DNA of 24,493 bases. Origin: Zygnema cylindricum (taxonomy: Eukaryota; Streptophyta; Zygnematophyceae; Zygnematales; Zygnemataceae). Under the pieces are notes generated by a model. The model made no database searches. It saw only the letters and a program-made list of their open reading frames with translations, and was not told the DNA's origin. The translations under genes and the position numbers were made by a program. The DNA is taken from contig JBBHKE010002367.1 of assembly GCA_037447655.1 (NCBI GenBank), positions 159,648 through 184,140 of the forward strand, given 5' to 3'. Shown piece by piece: positions 9,847 to 20,610 of the stretch (position 1 is the stretch's first letter; each line of letters begins with the position of its first letter).

Positions 9847-9904
9847 TAAGACTGCTTCCGAGGGTTCATGTGTGAACTTTATTTCTCATGTGTGAGCGGG
9901 GTAC

Positions 9905-10013
9905 CTCAAATAACGTGCAAAAACATTTAGCGTACTTTATTCTATTTGAGAATTTGCCCCAAAAAAAGGGGTACCCCAATTAGCGTCATGTACGCTAATA
10001 GCGATTCGCGGTG
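9905..10013. mobile_element. Truncated end of the TA-flanked MITE family (copy C)
   Basis: The last bases, GCGATTCGCGGTG followed by TA, match the right terminal repeat of the copies at 14894-15508 and 18421-18920. About 100 bp inside it (TCAAATAACGT, TAGCGTACTTTATT, AATTAGCGT) align in order with the same part of the 18421 copy. No left terminus is visible; the homology fades close to the Harbinger-like MITE ending at 9846, so this is a decayed or truncated copy. Confidence 0.6.
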
Positions 10014-10373
10014 TACTGTACAGTAATTGATAATTTGGGCATTCATCACTTCAACTTCGGCTACATCCATGGTACGGATACTGCCGTTCTGCGTAGTTCG
10101 GCCGACGTCCACATCTGGACATTTGACGTTTTGTCGTACAATAAAAACAAAAGTTCCTGCCATATGTGAACAGTCTTTAGTTGGACTGGTGCTGACGTAT
10201 GACCACAATACTAAAAGTACATGGTCAATCGTCGGAATTCTTACGAAAAGATCAAAGTTGTTCACGGCGTTTAGTGCGAACGATTTAATCGCGACGAACT
10301 ATACGTAACAAACGCATTGAACCTTTTGAAAAAATCGTAAAAATCGTTAATGAACTTTCCTCCTTACTATTCC

Positions 10374-10634
10374 GTACATGTAAACAAAAATAAACTCCAC
10401 ATATACCGCAGTTTGTACCATTTTCGTACATTTCCGTATCTTTTTATAATAGTTCGTACATTTTTGGTACAATTTCGTACACTTCCGTAAAACTTATGTT
10501 CAGTTTACCGGACAGAAAGTACTACTTTGTGCAGCGTATCTTTTCGTACATTTGCCGTACAAAACCGTACATATATCGTAAAATACCGTACATGTTCCGT
10601 GAATTAGCCGTGCAGTTTACCGGACAGAAAGTAC
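10374..10634. repeat. Cluster of 12 GTAC sites with near-helical spacing
   Basis: GTAC starts at 10374, 10415, 10426, 10456, 10467, 10477, 10519, 10546, 10557, 10567, 10588 and 10631, against roughly one expected by chance in 260 bp. Most are in the form CGTAC(A). Ten of the eleven intervals are close to whole multiples of 10-11 bp (10, 11, 21, 30, 41-43); the exception is 27. A 22-bp identical direct repeat beginning CAGTTTACCGGACAG is embedded at 10501 and 10613. GTAC is the core bound by plant SBP/SPL-domain proteins and by the related copper-response regulators of green algae. No gene lies immediately downstream, so it may instead be a repeat family. Confidence 0.6.
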
Positions 10635-11363
10635 ATCGCGTTTTTTTCCGATTTATTCAAATGTCACGAACTATACGTTTTAATCGGAAAAAAGGAAAAA
10701 ATCGCGCGATTTGAACAACTATTGAAAAGATCTATTCAGAAACATTCGAATAGTATGGACGACATGCGACTTTTTTTTCCTCTTGTTGGAATATGACACT
10801 CTATTTACTGTATAATAAAAGGCCAGTTTAAAGCTGGTCCTTGGGCTCCAATCATTGCCGGCCGGGAATGTCGGCGGGGAAGTCTTCTCCTGTCGGTCAG
10901 TTGAAATTCCATGACGTCGACTACAGTAATATCGAACCTAAACGACAGGCGAATTGTACAAATTATGTGACCCTGTCCTCCGATTTCAGTTTCCACCTAC
11001 AACAAGTGGCATTATTCAACCGCCCGCCACGGCCCCCGAGCGGAACGAACGGGCCCGGTTGAGGCGCTTGGCTTTAAATCGTGCTTTAATAATGTTCACG
11101 ACCGCGGACCAGAGGTAGGGTTAAAGCATAGTTTTAAAGTAGGTGAAAGTCGCCCATACAATATGCCTATTGTACGTAAAAATTTACAATACTACCTTAA
11201 GACCCATATTGTATTGGCTGCAAAATGAAATAAAATAATAAAATAGTAACAGGGTTGAGTTGCACATCGATCGATAGAGAATTAAATGTCATGTCTAAAT
11301 TTTGAAAAACATTTGGACAAAAAAAAAAATTTCTGTGAGTTTTGAGGTACTTTTTATGCAAAC
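10635..11363. other. Intergenic DNA, nothing recognised
   Basis: Mixed composition with a GC-richer patch near 10840-11060. Overlapping short frames on both strands have no recognisable domain. A GGGTTAAAG(G)CATAG-like word near 11120 recurs near 11585, which could mean a decayed insertion between them, but termini are not clear enough to call one. Confidence 0.5.
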
Positions 11364-11546
11364 CGTCAGATTTGGACGATCGGAAGGTCGCTGATCAAAG
11401 TAGCGATCTAAGAAGATCACATGGAAAACCCATAACACAACTTCCGATAGGACTATCGTCAGATTCGAACAAACGGACGGTCGCTGATCAAAGTAGCGAT
11501 CTAAGAAGATCACATGTAAAGCCCGTAACACAACTTACGCTAAAGG
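11364..11546. repeat. 93-bp tandem duplication
   Basis: Two copies start at 11364 and 11457. A central core (GGTCGCTGATCAAAGTAGCG and the next 20 bases through AGATCACATG) is identical and the flanks are diverged. The core holds TGATCA, CGATC and AGATC words. Translations on both strands give repeated peptides (for example FLDRYFDQRPS on the minus strand), an expected effect of the duplication rather than evidence of a gene. Confidence 0.85.
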
Positions 11547-13026
11547 CGGCCTATTTAAGGCCTACGAAAAAACGCCTACTTTTGAACTATGGGTTAAAGG
11601 CATAGTCTCGTCCTAAAACTAAGATTCGATCACCCTTCGTGCACTCGTGAACAATAATCTTGTCAATTGTGGATTTTCATATCTTTTATGTTGAGGACCA
11701 AAACAACCTTAAATTTGAACCAGTTAGGAAATTTGTTCGGCTGCTTTAAGGTGTACCTTTGAACTATCTCTTTGTAGAATCTAATAATTTTATCAAAAAA
11801 TAAACTTTATCCATCTAGGTGCAAAGTGTGCCAAAGAGGAAAAACACTTAAAGACTACAAGTGTCTATAGGAAATAGGTTGTCTTCAAAATTAAACGGAC
11901 AGGACAACGCTAATTAAAACAAGTAAATACCAACAGGAAAGAAGCAAAAAAAAACACTTCTAGCTTACAAGATTATAGAGAAGTGGCCTAAATCTATAAT
12001 ATTGAACAAATAAGGCAACAATAACTAAAACGAATATCTACTTCATAACTAGAAGGATGACTACCCACGAAGGGATGAAACTTACAATATATGGCTACCC
12101 AAAACCCTGACAAGATAAGGTCCACAAACATGAAAGTCGTGCATGTCAACACATCCCCCGGTTGGATCTAGATGGCCTCGCCTCTTATACGGCGTCGTGC
12201 TTCGCATAAGAGGGTTGAATGAGGGTCACGAACTATTTGAAATGCAACGAATACATGTTGATGGTAGAGAGTAGTTTTAAGGTTCGGTGGGGGACTCTTT
12301 ATACCTCTATATTCGAATGAAGTTGTTAGCATTAAAAAAAAAAACAACGTAAATGAGACAAATTGATGTGTAAAGTCTTCATGAGCGTAATCGTGTTCCT
12401 TCGAAGGTGTTGCCTCTCGATTCGCCAAACACGTACACAATGATGCACGAAAAAAACATGGTCTTAATTAAATTGCGTGAACCAAGTCAACTTGAGCGAT
12501 TCAAATATCCATAAACAGAGGTGGGGAGATGGTACACTATGAACCTCATATCTACAGGTAAACCCAGCTCGGACGTCCACAATTCCATGTTACATCTTAC
12601 AAAGATCATGGGGAAATTTTTATTAGACAAATTTATTAATTTAGTGGGAATCCACAACATATTTGCAAAAACAAACTATATTCCTATCGAACATTCGATA
12701 AGGAGATACAAAATGTCGATACAAAGAATTGGTGTAGCTTGCAACCACGCACCAACATCAAGGCCTACCACCAACGTACTCGAACATGCAATCCAACGTA
12801 AGGCAAAGCCTTTTAAAAAAAAATGAAATTCAACGGTTATAAATTTTTGTGATCAATGTTGTTGCATCAAAAAGTTGTTGTCGTAAATGAGAGTTGGAAA
12901 ATAACGAGACTTGATTTTGGATGTCGCGCACTACCAACACACGAATCGAGAGGAAATCGTCGTAAGATAGCAATAACATTTCATCCATTATAAAAGTAAC
13001 ATTCCTACCACAATATCATCATCAAA
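11547..13026. other. Intergenic DNA, possibly decayed mobile-element sequence
   Basis: AT-rich, with short frames (for example 12168-12440 minus, 12521-12826 plus) that match no family I know. A cysteine motif near 11815-11870 reads RCKVCQRGKTLKD before a stop, reminiscent of retroelement integrase zinc-binding regions but unsupported by any neighbouring motif. No long terminal repeats or inverted termini were found. Confidence 0.4.
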
Positions 13027-13066
13027 ATATATATATATATATATATATATATCTTATATATATATA

Positions 13067-13100
<34 letters not shown>

Positions 13101-13150
13101 TATACACATATATACATATATATATATATATACATATATATATGTATATA
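13027..13150. repeat. (TA)n microsatellite with TACA interruptions
   Basis: Pure AT dinucleotides (13027-13052), then interrupted TATACACATA and TATACATATA units to about 13150. Such tracts can extrude cruciforms, and they generate long Ile/Tyr-rich false frames on the opposite strand. Confidence 0.95.
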
Positions 13151-13311
13151 CAATAATCATGTATGTATATGTAAAATAATAATAAATATCTTTTTTGTAT
13201 ATATGTAATGCTGTACAATGTCTGTGTCAGTGTGTCATAATAATTAATCACTGTAATGTAATATGTCTTATGTATATGTTATATGTGAATAATGTGTGGA
13301 TGATACATGCA

Positions 13312-13335
13312 TGTGTGTGTGTGTGTGTGATATAT

Positions 13336-13405
<70 letters not shown>

Positions 13406-13425
13406 TAGATATATAAGTATATACA
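13312..13425. repeat. Compound (TG)n(TA)n(GATA)n microsatellite
   Basis: About nine TG units (13312-13329) pass directly into about 37 TA units (to about 13403), interrupted once near 13346, and then short GATA and TATAAG units. It lies 160 bp after the previous (TA)n array. The frames read through it are artefacts. Confidence 0.93.
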
Positions 13426-14893
13426 TATATACAGATATACCCTGATAATGATACATGTCACCAATGCCTAATTGCCAAAATAGTGGCTCAATTCGAGCCC
13501 AATAAATAAACATAAACAATTAGTTTAAATGATAAGACTTTTTGTTTTGTTGAAACGGTCCCTTTGTTCGATCATAAATTTGAAACCTAACTAGGTCGTG
13601 CAACATAGTAACATAACGCAATTTAAAATCATAAGATAAGGATACCCTTGTAATTGTCATAAGTTAACAATCATTTATGCAAATTGTACAGTTTCCTATA
13701 TCAACAAAGTACAAATTAATATAATGGCGCATTAGGTGAAACCTTATAATAACGATTAATTGGCAAATGAAAAAAATATTAATCCTTATTATGTCATTTT
13801 TTACCAAGGAAAAAAAATGAATAAGATTTTCTATTGTTTTACAACAAAAACTCTCGGGTACGGTATATGATAACGAAATGACAAATGAAAATGGTGTAGG
13901 ATTTAAACAAGTGATTTAAAATATACGTTAACTGGCTCTTTAAGGCGAAAGATTACATTTTTTAGGGCCTGATATTCTTGTATGCGGTATTGAATGTGAA
14001 GCTTTCGTGTGAGATTGAATCTTTTTCGATTTTGAAAAAGGGTGTCAAAATGCAACTTTTGTGAACAAAATATAAACATTTTTTTTCAAGTCAACATGGT
14101 CACGAAAAATAAATGAAACGTCAATTTTAATATTACATTTCGCTAAGTATCTTATCATCGTCAAATTTGGTGTATGTTTGCTTACTTAGATTGCACTTAT
14201 CATTTTTACATATTACAAATCGATTAGAATGACAAGTTTTCAGCTTCGTCATTAATGAGATACATACAAAATACCTATGCGTCTTATGAATATAAATTGA
14301 TAAATATATATCATTTCAATTTATTGCGTGTTTAACATAACTCATACCTTTCACGATAGATCGTCGTAATATTAAAAATAAACTAACTTAATGTTACTAT
14401 ATTATAGGTCAAATCTCTATATTTAAAACGGAACTAAACAAGATGCAATAACCTAACAAAAAAAAAATACCAATTTAAAAGCTCAACAAAGTCTTTAATT
14501 TAACTCGTTTTTTCAATATTACGATGAACCTATTAGTTTTGCTATCTTTCCACGATTAATGAATTTATAAATTTCATAGGTTAACGTCTCATATAACCTC
14601 ATACATTGAACCACTTATTATGATCACAACAAGATGATTTTTTTTTTTTAGGTTTGAATTGAACATAAAAGTTTGATCTTGTTCTATGAGGATGATGAAA
14701 ATATAAACGTATTTACCTATAAATTATGTTTTTAAAAATCCAAGATCGTTTAATAGCTATGTTATGTTCTGGTTGAAAAGGATGAGTGACGACACGACCA
14801 TAAACATCTTAGTGTCATGTCCATGAACATAAGTATGAATACGTGCATTCCACTTTTAATTATTAATTTAGATTAAATATTAAAAATTGTCTA
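13426..14893. other. AT-rich intergenic DNA, no feature recognised
   Basis: Very AT-rich with homopolymer A and T runs and stop codons in all frames. I found no gene, RNA gene or inverted termini up to the MITE that begins at 14894. Confidence 0.6.
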
Positions 14894-15508
14894 CACCGCA
14901 AATCGTAATTAGAGTAAATAACACTAATTCTGTCGCTCGAAATTTTGACACTATCATGTCAAATAGAGTAAATGATTCTAATTTTTTCATTATTATAATT
15001 TAGGTAAGGTTTAATTAGCGTAAAATATTATAATATTGGTTCGTTTTAAAGTGTGTGGAGTACGGACGACGTCCGACCGTGCAAAATTGTACTTTTATAA
15101 GTAAAAAGGTACAAATAATGATTTAATAGAATCGCGCTCGCACGTGAAATCGCACTAAACAAACAATCAATCACATCGAAAAAAAGTCATTCGCATAATT
15201 CTCGTCCGTCGACAACATCGTCGTCAGTGTGAACATTAATTGACATTCAGCGCGACAAATAATACTAGCGTCATAATGACGTCAATACTATACGGACTGA
15301 CAGATTTTGTACGTCTACGTAATTTAGCGTTCATAATTTCAGTGCAGCTAAATATACCGACATAACCCAACATAGAATACTTAAATATATTAGAGTAAAC
15401 TTCATCTGTGAAAAAGTTCTATCACATAAATTATAGTTCATTACTCTAATTGTTTTTTTTTGTTTTTTTACTCTAATTTTTTCATTACTATAATTACGAT
15501 TCGCGGTG
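14894..15508. mobile_element. TA-flanked MITE, copy A (615 bp)
   Basis: The termini are inverted repeats. The left reads CACCGCAAATCGTAATTAGA and the right end, reverse-complemented, reads CACCGCGAATCGTAATTATA. TA lies on both sides (14892-14893 and 15509-15510), fitting a TA duplication as in Tc1/mariner-type insertions. Subterminal ACTCTAAT/ATTAGAGT words repeat near both ends and may be transposase-binding sites (inference). The interior has no coding capacity. Its centre (ACCGTGCAAAA, TTAAGTAAAA-like words, CAAATAATGATTTA) aligns with the reverse complement of copy B at 18421-18920, showing that these are two members of one family. Confidence 0.85.
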
Positions 15509-15510
15509 TA

Positions 15511-17976
15511 CTATATTTTTATTATCTATTATGCTATGAATACACAAAATTCAAGAAGTCATAAATGTTGGTTAAAAGACTAAATCATTTTTTTTTCTAT
15601 TTATAAGTTTTACGTGGTATTTTAATGTTGCTCTAATTCTTGAGAAAGTTTATTGATGTTATGATCATATGGCATATGACGTTGGCTCTAGATAAATTAT
15701 AGTGGGTTTGATTATACGTTTACGTTGTGAATGGTAGTATTGATCATGCATAACGATTTTTTTTTTATCTGTATCAAATAGGAATGGGTTAAGCAAATTT
15801 TTAATTTTTATGTATGTTACCATAGTTGTTTTGATACATACATACCTTCACACTTGTTTATAAAACACGAAAAATTCTGATTTTTATGTCTTCAATACAT
15901 TGTAGCCTAACGCCCTTTTCGATCGTAATGATAACTCTTCATGTAGGTCATAAGATTTTACTGCATACGATATTAATTAGCACGGATGACTTTCGCTAGT
16001 TAAGTATGTTGTTGACAATACTATCTCATGGAAGTGTAATAACTACGTCTTGTGAAATTTGTCCCAATAATTGTCATCTCATAGAAGTTTAATAACTACG
16101 TCTTGTAAAATTTGTCCCAATCATGAACAATTTATTTTTTGCAACTTTATTGCATTAAACAAAATTTCAAGTGGTTGCTCATTGCGCATAAATTAATCAT
16201 TTATGTCTTCAAAAACGATTAGAAAAAAAATACTTGCTCAAAAAAGACCCACAATTGAAAAAAACATGTTTTTATCATCCACGTATTTTGATTAGTACAA
16301 AATTTAAATTTGAGGCGTTATTATCTTTGAGCAACAAATATTTTACACTGACGTTTATCTTTTTTAGGAAATCATAACAACAATAAATATACCCGCTCAT
16401 TGTCATAACACGTTATGGTGAATTTGAAAATCTTATTGCAAAAAAAAACACGAAGTTTGAGTCGACTTTCCACGTATAAGAAACAAATGGGTGATTATAA
16501 CCATTTTTTTTATTTAATGACGAGTCAATTACACGAATTACACCTCTTTTTTGATCAAGTAGTGGCTTGTTGAGGTTGTTGGGCTTGTGCATAGTTTTTT
16601 GCGACTTGGATCGACTATCTTGGCGAGTATAATTGTGAATAACCACAAAAAGCTAAAATGTTATGAGCTTTTAGCCGATTATTATACAACCAGAGTTAAT
16701 TTTGAGGTTGTATGGGTTAAGTTGCCCGATAGCCGTGTATAACTCAATAATCATTCAATATGGTTACTACATAGAGTCTCCAATGTGTAAGGGGGCATTA
16801 TTAGATTCATACCATAACCCCGACACGAACCCGATATCGGTCACAAACACATTATAGCATAAAACATGTTTTGCGAATAAAAAGTAACCAAGACATATTT
16901 TAAAAGTACAATATAATGTAAAACATGTTCCGCTATTCACGCGGACGTGGTTTGTTTTAAAGAATAAGGCGTACACAAAAAAAAGGGTGTTGTGAAATCG
17001 AGAAAGAAATAGAATAATTACTATAAATAAATATAATTGGGAAATTAATAGAAAATAACAAAGGTGAAATATTTAGTACGCGTTAACATTTAATATTTCA
17101 ATGTGCAATCATGCCGAATAAAGTAAGTTGAAGAAATATGGTAAAAAAATGGAAATTGAGTTTACTTTGTTTGGATGCAAACTATTGTCTATTTTTTCAT
17201 TGCGAGGATAAAACGTCGCGCAAAATAAAGTCATGGTCGGAAAAAACAATAACCTCAAAAAAATTACACTTTAAAAAACATAACCAAAACACACACAAAC
17301 CCGTACATAACATATTTCGATGATAAAATTTAACCACACAACGTAGCCCCGGTAGACAAAATGTACATCAAAATAATTAATGTGCATGTATGCCCCCAAC
17401 CATATAGATAAGACATATAGAAATCAACCTCCGAAAAAACATCTGTTTACATATGTCCATCATGTTGTAACAAAACACATAGTGATCAAAGCCACAAATT
17501 AACATGTACGTACTTTTTTTGTTAAAGGACACAAATAAAATATATAAAATTTAGCCTTATAATTAGAGCTTTTTGAGCACACTTACGAGAAAACATGTTG
17601 TCTTACAATTTCGTGAATGAGTGGGATAATAATGTTTACCCAAAAGAAAATTTCTATCAAAAACCTATTATTGGAGCCTTATGAGGAGAAATCATTTATA
17701 TTGAGCAAGTATTAAGCTTGGTCAAATGCCCAACTAAATTGGAGCTAAACTTAAAACTAGCATGATGGCACGCACGAGAAACATCGAACCCAACATTAAT
17801 ATCTAAGAGTAGAATATTTATGAATGTCGAACATCGAAAGCTGCCAATATCGCGATGGACTTACCCGCCAGATACGGTACACACCCATCGTCGAGTATTG
17901 CACAAATTTCGGTTTGCGAAAATTCGTCAATATCGGTAAGATACGATTCACTATCTTCTGCCAATCTGCCATACTA
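15511..17976. other. AT-rich intergenic DNA with one short tandem repeat
   Basis: About 2.5 kb of AT-rich sequence without a recognisable gene. Short open frames at 16413-16646 (minus), 16767-16976 (minus) and 17138-17323 (plus) have no domain and the composition of chance frames. The stretch 17820-17976, just before the hAT terminus, is richer in CpG and may belong to another unrecognised insertion. Confidence 0.55.
16023..16120. repeat. 53-bp tandem duplication
   Basis: ATCTCAT(G/A)GAAGT(G/T)TAATAA followed by CTACGTCTTGT(G/A)AAATTTGTCCCAAT occurs at 16023 and again at 16076, with a few substitutions. No coding or structural role is apparent. Confidence 0.85.
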
Positions 17977-18420
17977 CAATACTGTAGAGGTCGCAAACGG
18001 TCAACCGAAACCGTGACCGACCGTTAACAGACTGTCCGCGTCGAATCCGGAACGGATTCGGTTGCCAAATTTTGGGGGCCGGGCGGTTGCCGGGAGTTGA
18101 TTCACCAGGAAAAAAAAAAGTCAGTTATGGTTGGTTAACCAAAAAACCAAAAAAAAAATGAAAACTTTGTACTGTCCATACAATCCAACATTATTGTACT
18201 TTGTACTCTTTGGTATCGTGGAAGTACGTGTCATCATGATTAGTGTCGCAAATCTAACATGGTAGTAACAATATTCATTTCGCAAATCTTAGGGAACTCG
18301 AGAAATCGTAATTATTAGCTTATTCATACGTCGTACATTATTGGAAAATGCTAATTATGCATTTTAAACCGTGTTTCCACAAATATATCATATTATTATG
18401 TCAATGTCATGCGACATGTA

Positions 18421-18920
18421 CACCACGAATCGTAATTAGAGTAAATTAAAAATTAGAGTAAAAAAAAAATATAGTTATTAACTCTAATATGTGTGATATA
18501 ACTTTTTCAAAAAATAATGTTACTCTAATTTATCAATAACTCTAATTTGGGCGTAAATTTGGGCGGTGAATATATCCACTGTAAATTAAGTACAAGTACA
18601 GAATGTGACAAACGTACAGTTTCACGTCATTATGACGTTTGCAATACGCGGTTTGTTAAATAGCAATTACACCAAAACGGCCTGTACTAAATCATTATTT
18701 GTACTTTTTTACTTAATAAAGTATATTTTTGCACGGTTAGACACCGACCGTACGCCACACTATTTAAAACGACATTGTATTAGAGTTATTAACGCTCATT
18801 CAAAAAGTACTTTAAATAACGTAAAGATTATTTTAGAATAATGTACTTTATTTATAGTGATAGAGTCAAAATTTGAGGTGACGGAATTAGCGTACGTAAC
18901 TCTAATTACGATTCATGGTG
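18421..18920. mobile_element. TA-flanked MITE, copy B (500 bp), nested in the hAT element
   Basis: The left terminus is CACCACGAATCGTAATTAGA and the right end is TAATTACGATTCATGGTG, flanked by TA at 18419-18420 and 18921-18922. ACTCTAAT/ATTAGAGT words are repeated near both ends. The interior matches copy A in reverse orientation. The frame 18605-18841 is probably not coding. Its position inside the hAT element shows it arrived after the hAT insertion. Confidence 0.85.
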
Positions 18921-19154
18921 TAGTAATTATTGGTTAATAAATCAGTGAAAATCAAATTATTACGTCAATTTCCCACGACAAATCCTAATTATTGGCTTAC
19001 TCACATGTTTAAAACAATGAATCGATCAATTGAATTGCTATTTAAGTTAGAGAAACTCGATCACAATTCAAACAAAACTTAGTCATTTACTAAATTGGAG
19101 AAAAACATCATCGATTCCCTTAAAACTAAAATCCAAAACGAACTTCGAAAATAA

Positions 19155-19559
19155 AAAAATGGTGAAATTGCTCAGTATTACCTAGTGAAAGAAAGCAGGG
19201 CCATTTCAAATTGTTGGAAAAAAATTGAACATGTATATGAAGTTAAAACATCAAACAAATACATGGTAAAGGGGGCAGGTTTTGTGGCTTGTAATAGATG
19301 TTTCATAGTTTATCAATACAAGTCAGCAAACAGTACTTCAACAATCAACACTCACACATTTTTAGATTTGGCCGACATGGATAATCCAAGTGGACTTCTT
19401 CGTAAGTTTCTTTCAAAAACGGAGGCGAAAACGAGTGACCGAAAAAAAATTGTAAAAATGGTGGCGTTAGGACCCTTGACCATTTTCGATAGTCGACGGT
19501 TCATGTATGATTTATTTAGAATTTTATTTAAGATGGCTTTAGTGTATATGTCATTATAA
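19155..19559 (+). pseudogene. hAT transposase N-terminal fragment with BED-type zinc finger
   Basis: The frame opens after a TAA at 19152 and has no ATG at its start; it ends at a stop at 19557. It includes NGEIAQYYLVKESRAISNCW, KKIEHVYEV, then GFVACNRCFIVYQYKSANST and STINTH. This W...(F/Y)V.C..C...Y.Y.S...STS....H pattern is a BED finger as found at the N-terminus of hAT transposases. The two Cys and one His are present, but the expected final His/Cys ligand is replaced (TFLD follows). The following DRKKIVKMVALGPLTIFDSR recalls the region after the BED domain in hAT proteins. About 135 residues remain of the usual 600 or more; no DDE or hATC region follows. It is a relic inside the element at 17985-20602. 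Confidence 0.75.
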
Positions 19560-20400
19560 CTTGTTTTGTTAATAAATTTATATTAGATATATATTATTAA
19601 TTTTATATTGTTAATTTGAGCTTCATCACTATTTCCTTATTAATAATTTATATTCATACGCTTATTGAATCTTTTTTAGTATTAGCTATATATTTTTTTT
19701 CCTTTGATTTTTTTGTTGTATTTCACAATTTTTCTAGTGTTTTTTTTTTTTTTTTTTAAACCGGAATGCTTATTTTTATCAAATTACCAAAGCGTCGTAT
19801 GTATACCAAATTTAGATTTATAGATTTTGTGTAGTTTGTAAGTTTGAGGTCGAGAATTTGTATAATAGAGTCAAAATTTGAACTCTTAGGTTAATGTTTA
19901 TTTCTATATTTGATACTACAAAATAATTTTTGTTTTTTTTGCCTATCACAATGTGTTTTTTGCTAATTGATTGTCCATGTGAAAAACTAAGATTTTTTTT
20001 TAAGCATACATAATAAAAACTTTACCTTTTTTGCATAATTCGTAACATAGTATCGTAGTCGAAAGAAAAACCGTCCAAAACATGTAGCGAAAAATTTAGA
20101 TTTGCGAGAGAAAAAACATTAACATAAGAGTTTAAACATTAACCTAAGAGTTCAAACATTAATATAAAAGTTACACGCAAAATTATAATGATTAAGACTA
20201 AGAGTTACACGCAAAGGAAGATGTACCTCTACATCGCTCATTGTTATTAGTGTTAATAAGTTGCTACTATTTATAGTCTTTACTATTTAAAGACGTGGAT
20301 TACAACCTGCCACGTCTCCTTGTATTAAATAGTGTTATTAATCATAATTTTTCATAAACAGTAATAGATGCTTAACGCTAGTAACAATGAGCGTTGTAAT
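19560..20400. other. AT-rich remainder of the hAT element
   Basis: No transposase coding can be recognised here, although the catalytic region would be expected downstream of the BED finger. It is T- and A-rich with homopolymers and holds a 20-bp tandem repeat at 20111-20172. This suggests internal deletion or replacement. Confidence 0.6.
20111..20172. repeat. 20-bp tandem repeat, three diverged copies
   Basis: The unit AAACATTAACATAAGAGTTT occurs three times in a row with substitutions, followed by two copies of GTTACACGCAAA at about 20169 and 20203. It lies near the right end of the hAT element and may be subterminal repeat structure. Confidence 0.75.
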
Positions 20401-20610
20401 TTTGTACTTTTTCGGTTACGGGCGGGTACGGTCAGTCGCGAGAAATCGAGTTTCGGTTAACTATTACTTTCGTAAACGCCGGTCGGTTAACGGTTAACAA
20501 TTTTGGAACGTGACATAACCCGGTCTGGCGTCGGTTACTCAGATTTTGAAAAAAAAAACGGTCGGTTTCGGTTATGTAAAATTTTGACTTTTGCGACCTC
20601 TGCAGTACAG

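Larger units (their letters stand above)
17985..20602 (+). mobile_element. Degenerate hAT-superfamily transposon, 2.6 kb
   Basis: The left end begins TAGAGGTCGCAAACGG; the right end, reverse-complemented, begins CAGAGGTCGCAAAAGT, so 12 bases (AGAGGTCGCAAA) are shared as terminal inverted repeats of hAT type. The flanking 8-mers CAATACTG (17977-17984) and CAGTACAG (20603-20610) agree at six of eight positions, fitting an aged 8-bp hAT target duplication. Subterminal regions on both sides are rich in ACCGAAACCG, GACCGACC and GGTTAACGG words, as is common in hAT ends. A BED-finger transposase fragment lies inside in + orientation (19155-19559), but the catalytic and hATC dimerisation parts are absent, so it is non-autonomous. 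A MITE (18421-18920) is inserted between its left end and the transposase remnant. The right end sits 0.6 kb upstream of the aminotransferase start codon. Confidence 0.75.

Noticed and set aside
11815-11870. CKVCQRGK motif recalling a retroelement integrase zinc-binding region
   Set aside because: One short motif followed by a stop, no reverse transcriptase, integrase core or long terminal repeats nearby.
12168-12826. Frames of 90-101 codons that might be a gag- or transposase-like remnant
   Set aside because: No recognisable motif; could not be linked to any termini or repeats.
13054-13519. Tyr/Ile-rich frames over the (TA)n arrays
   Set aside because: Translation of dinucleotide repeats, not a protein.
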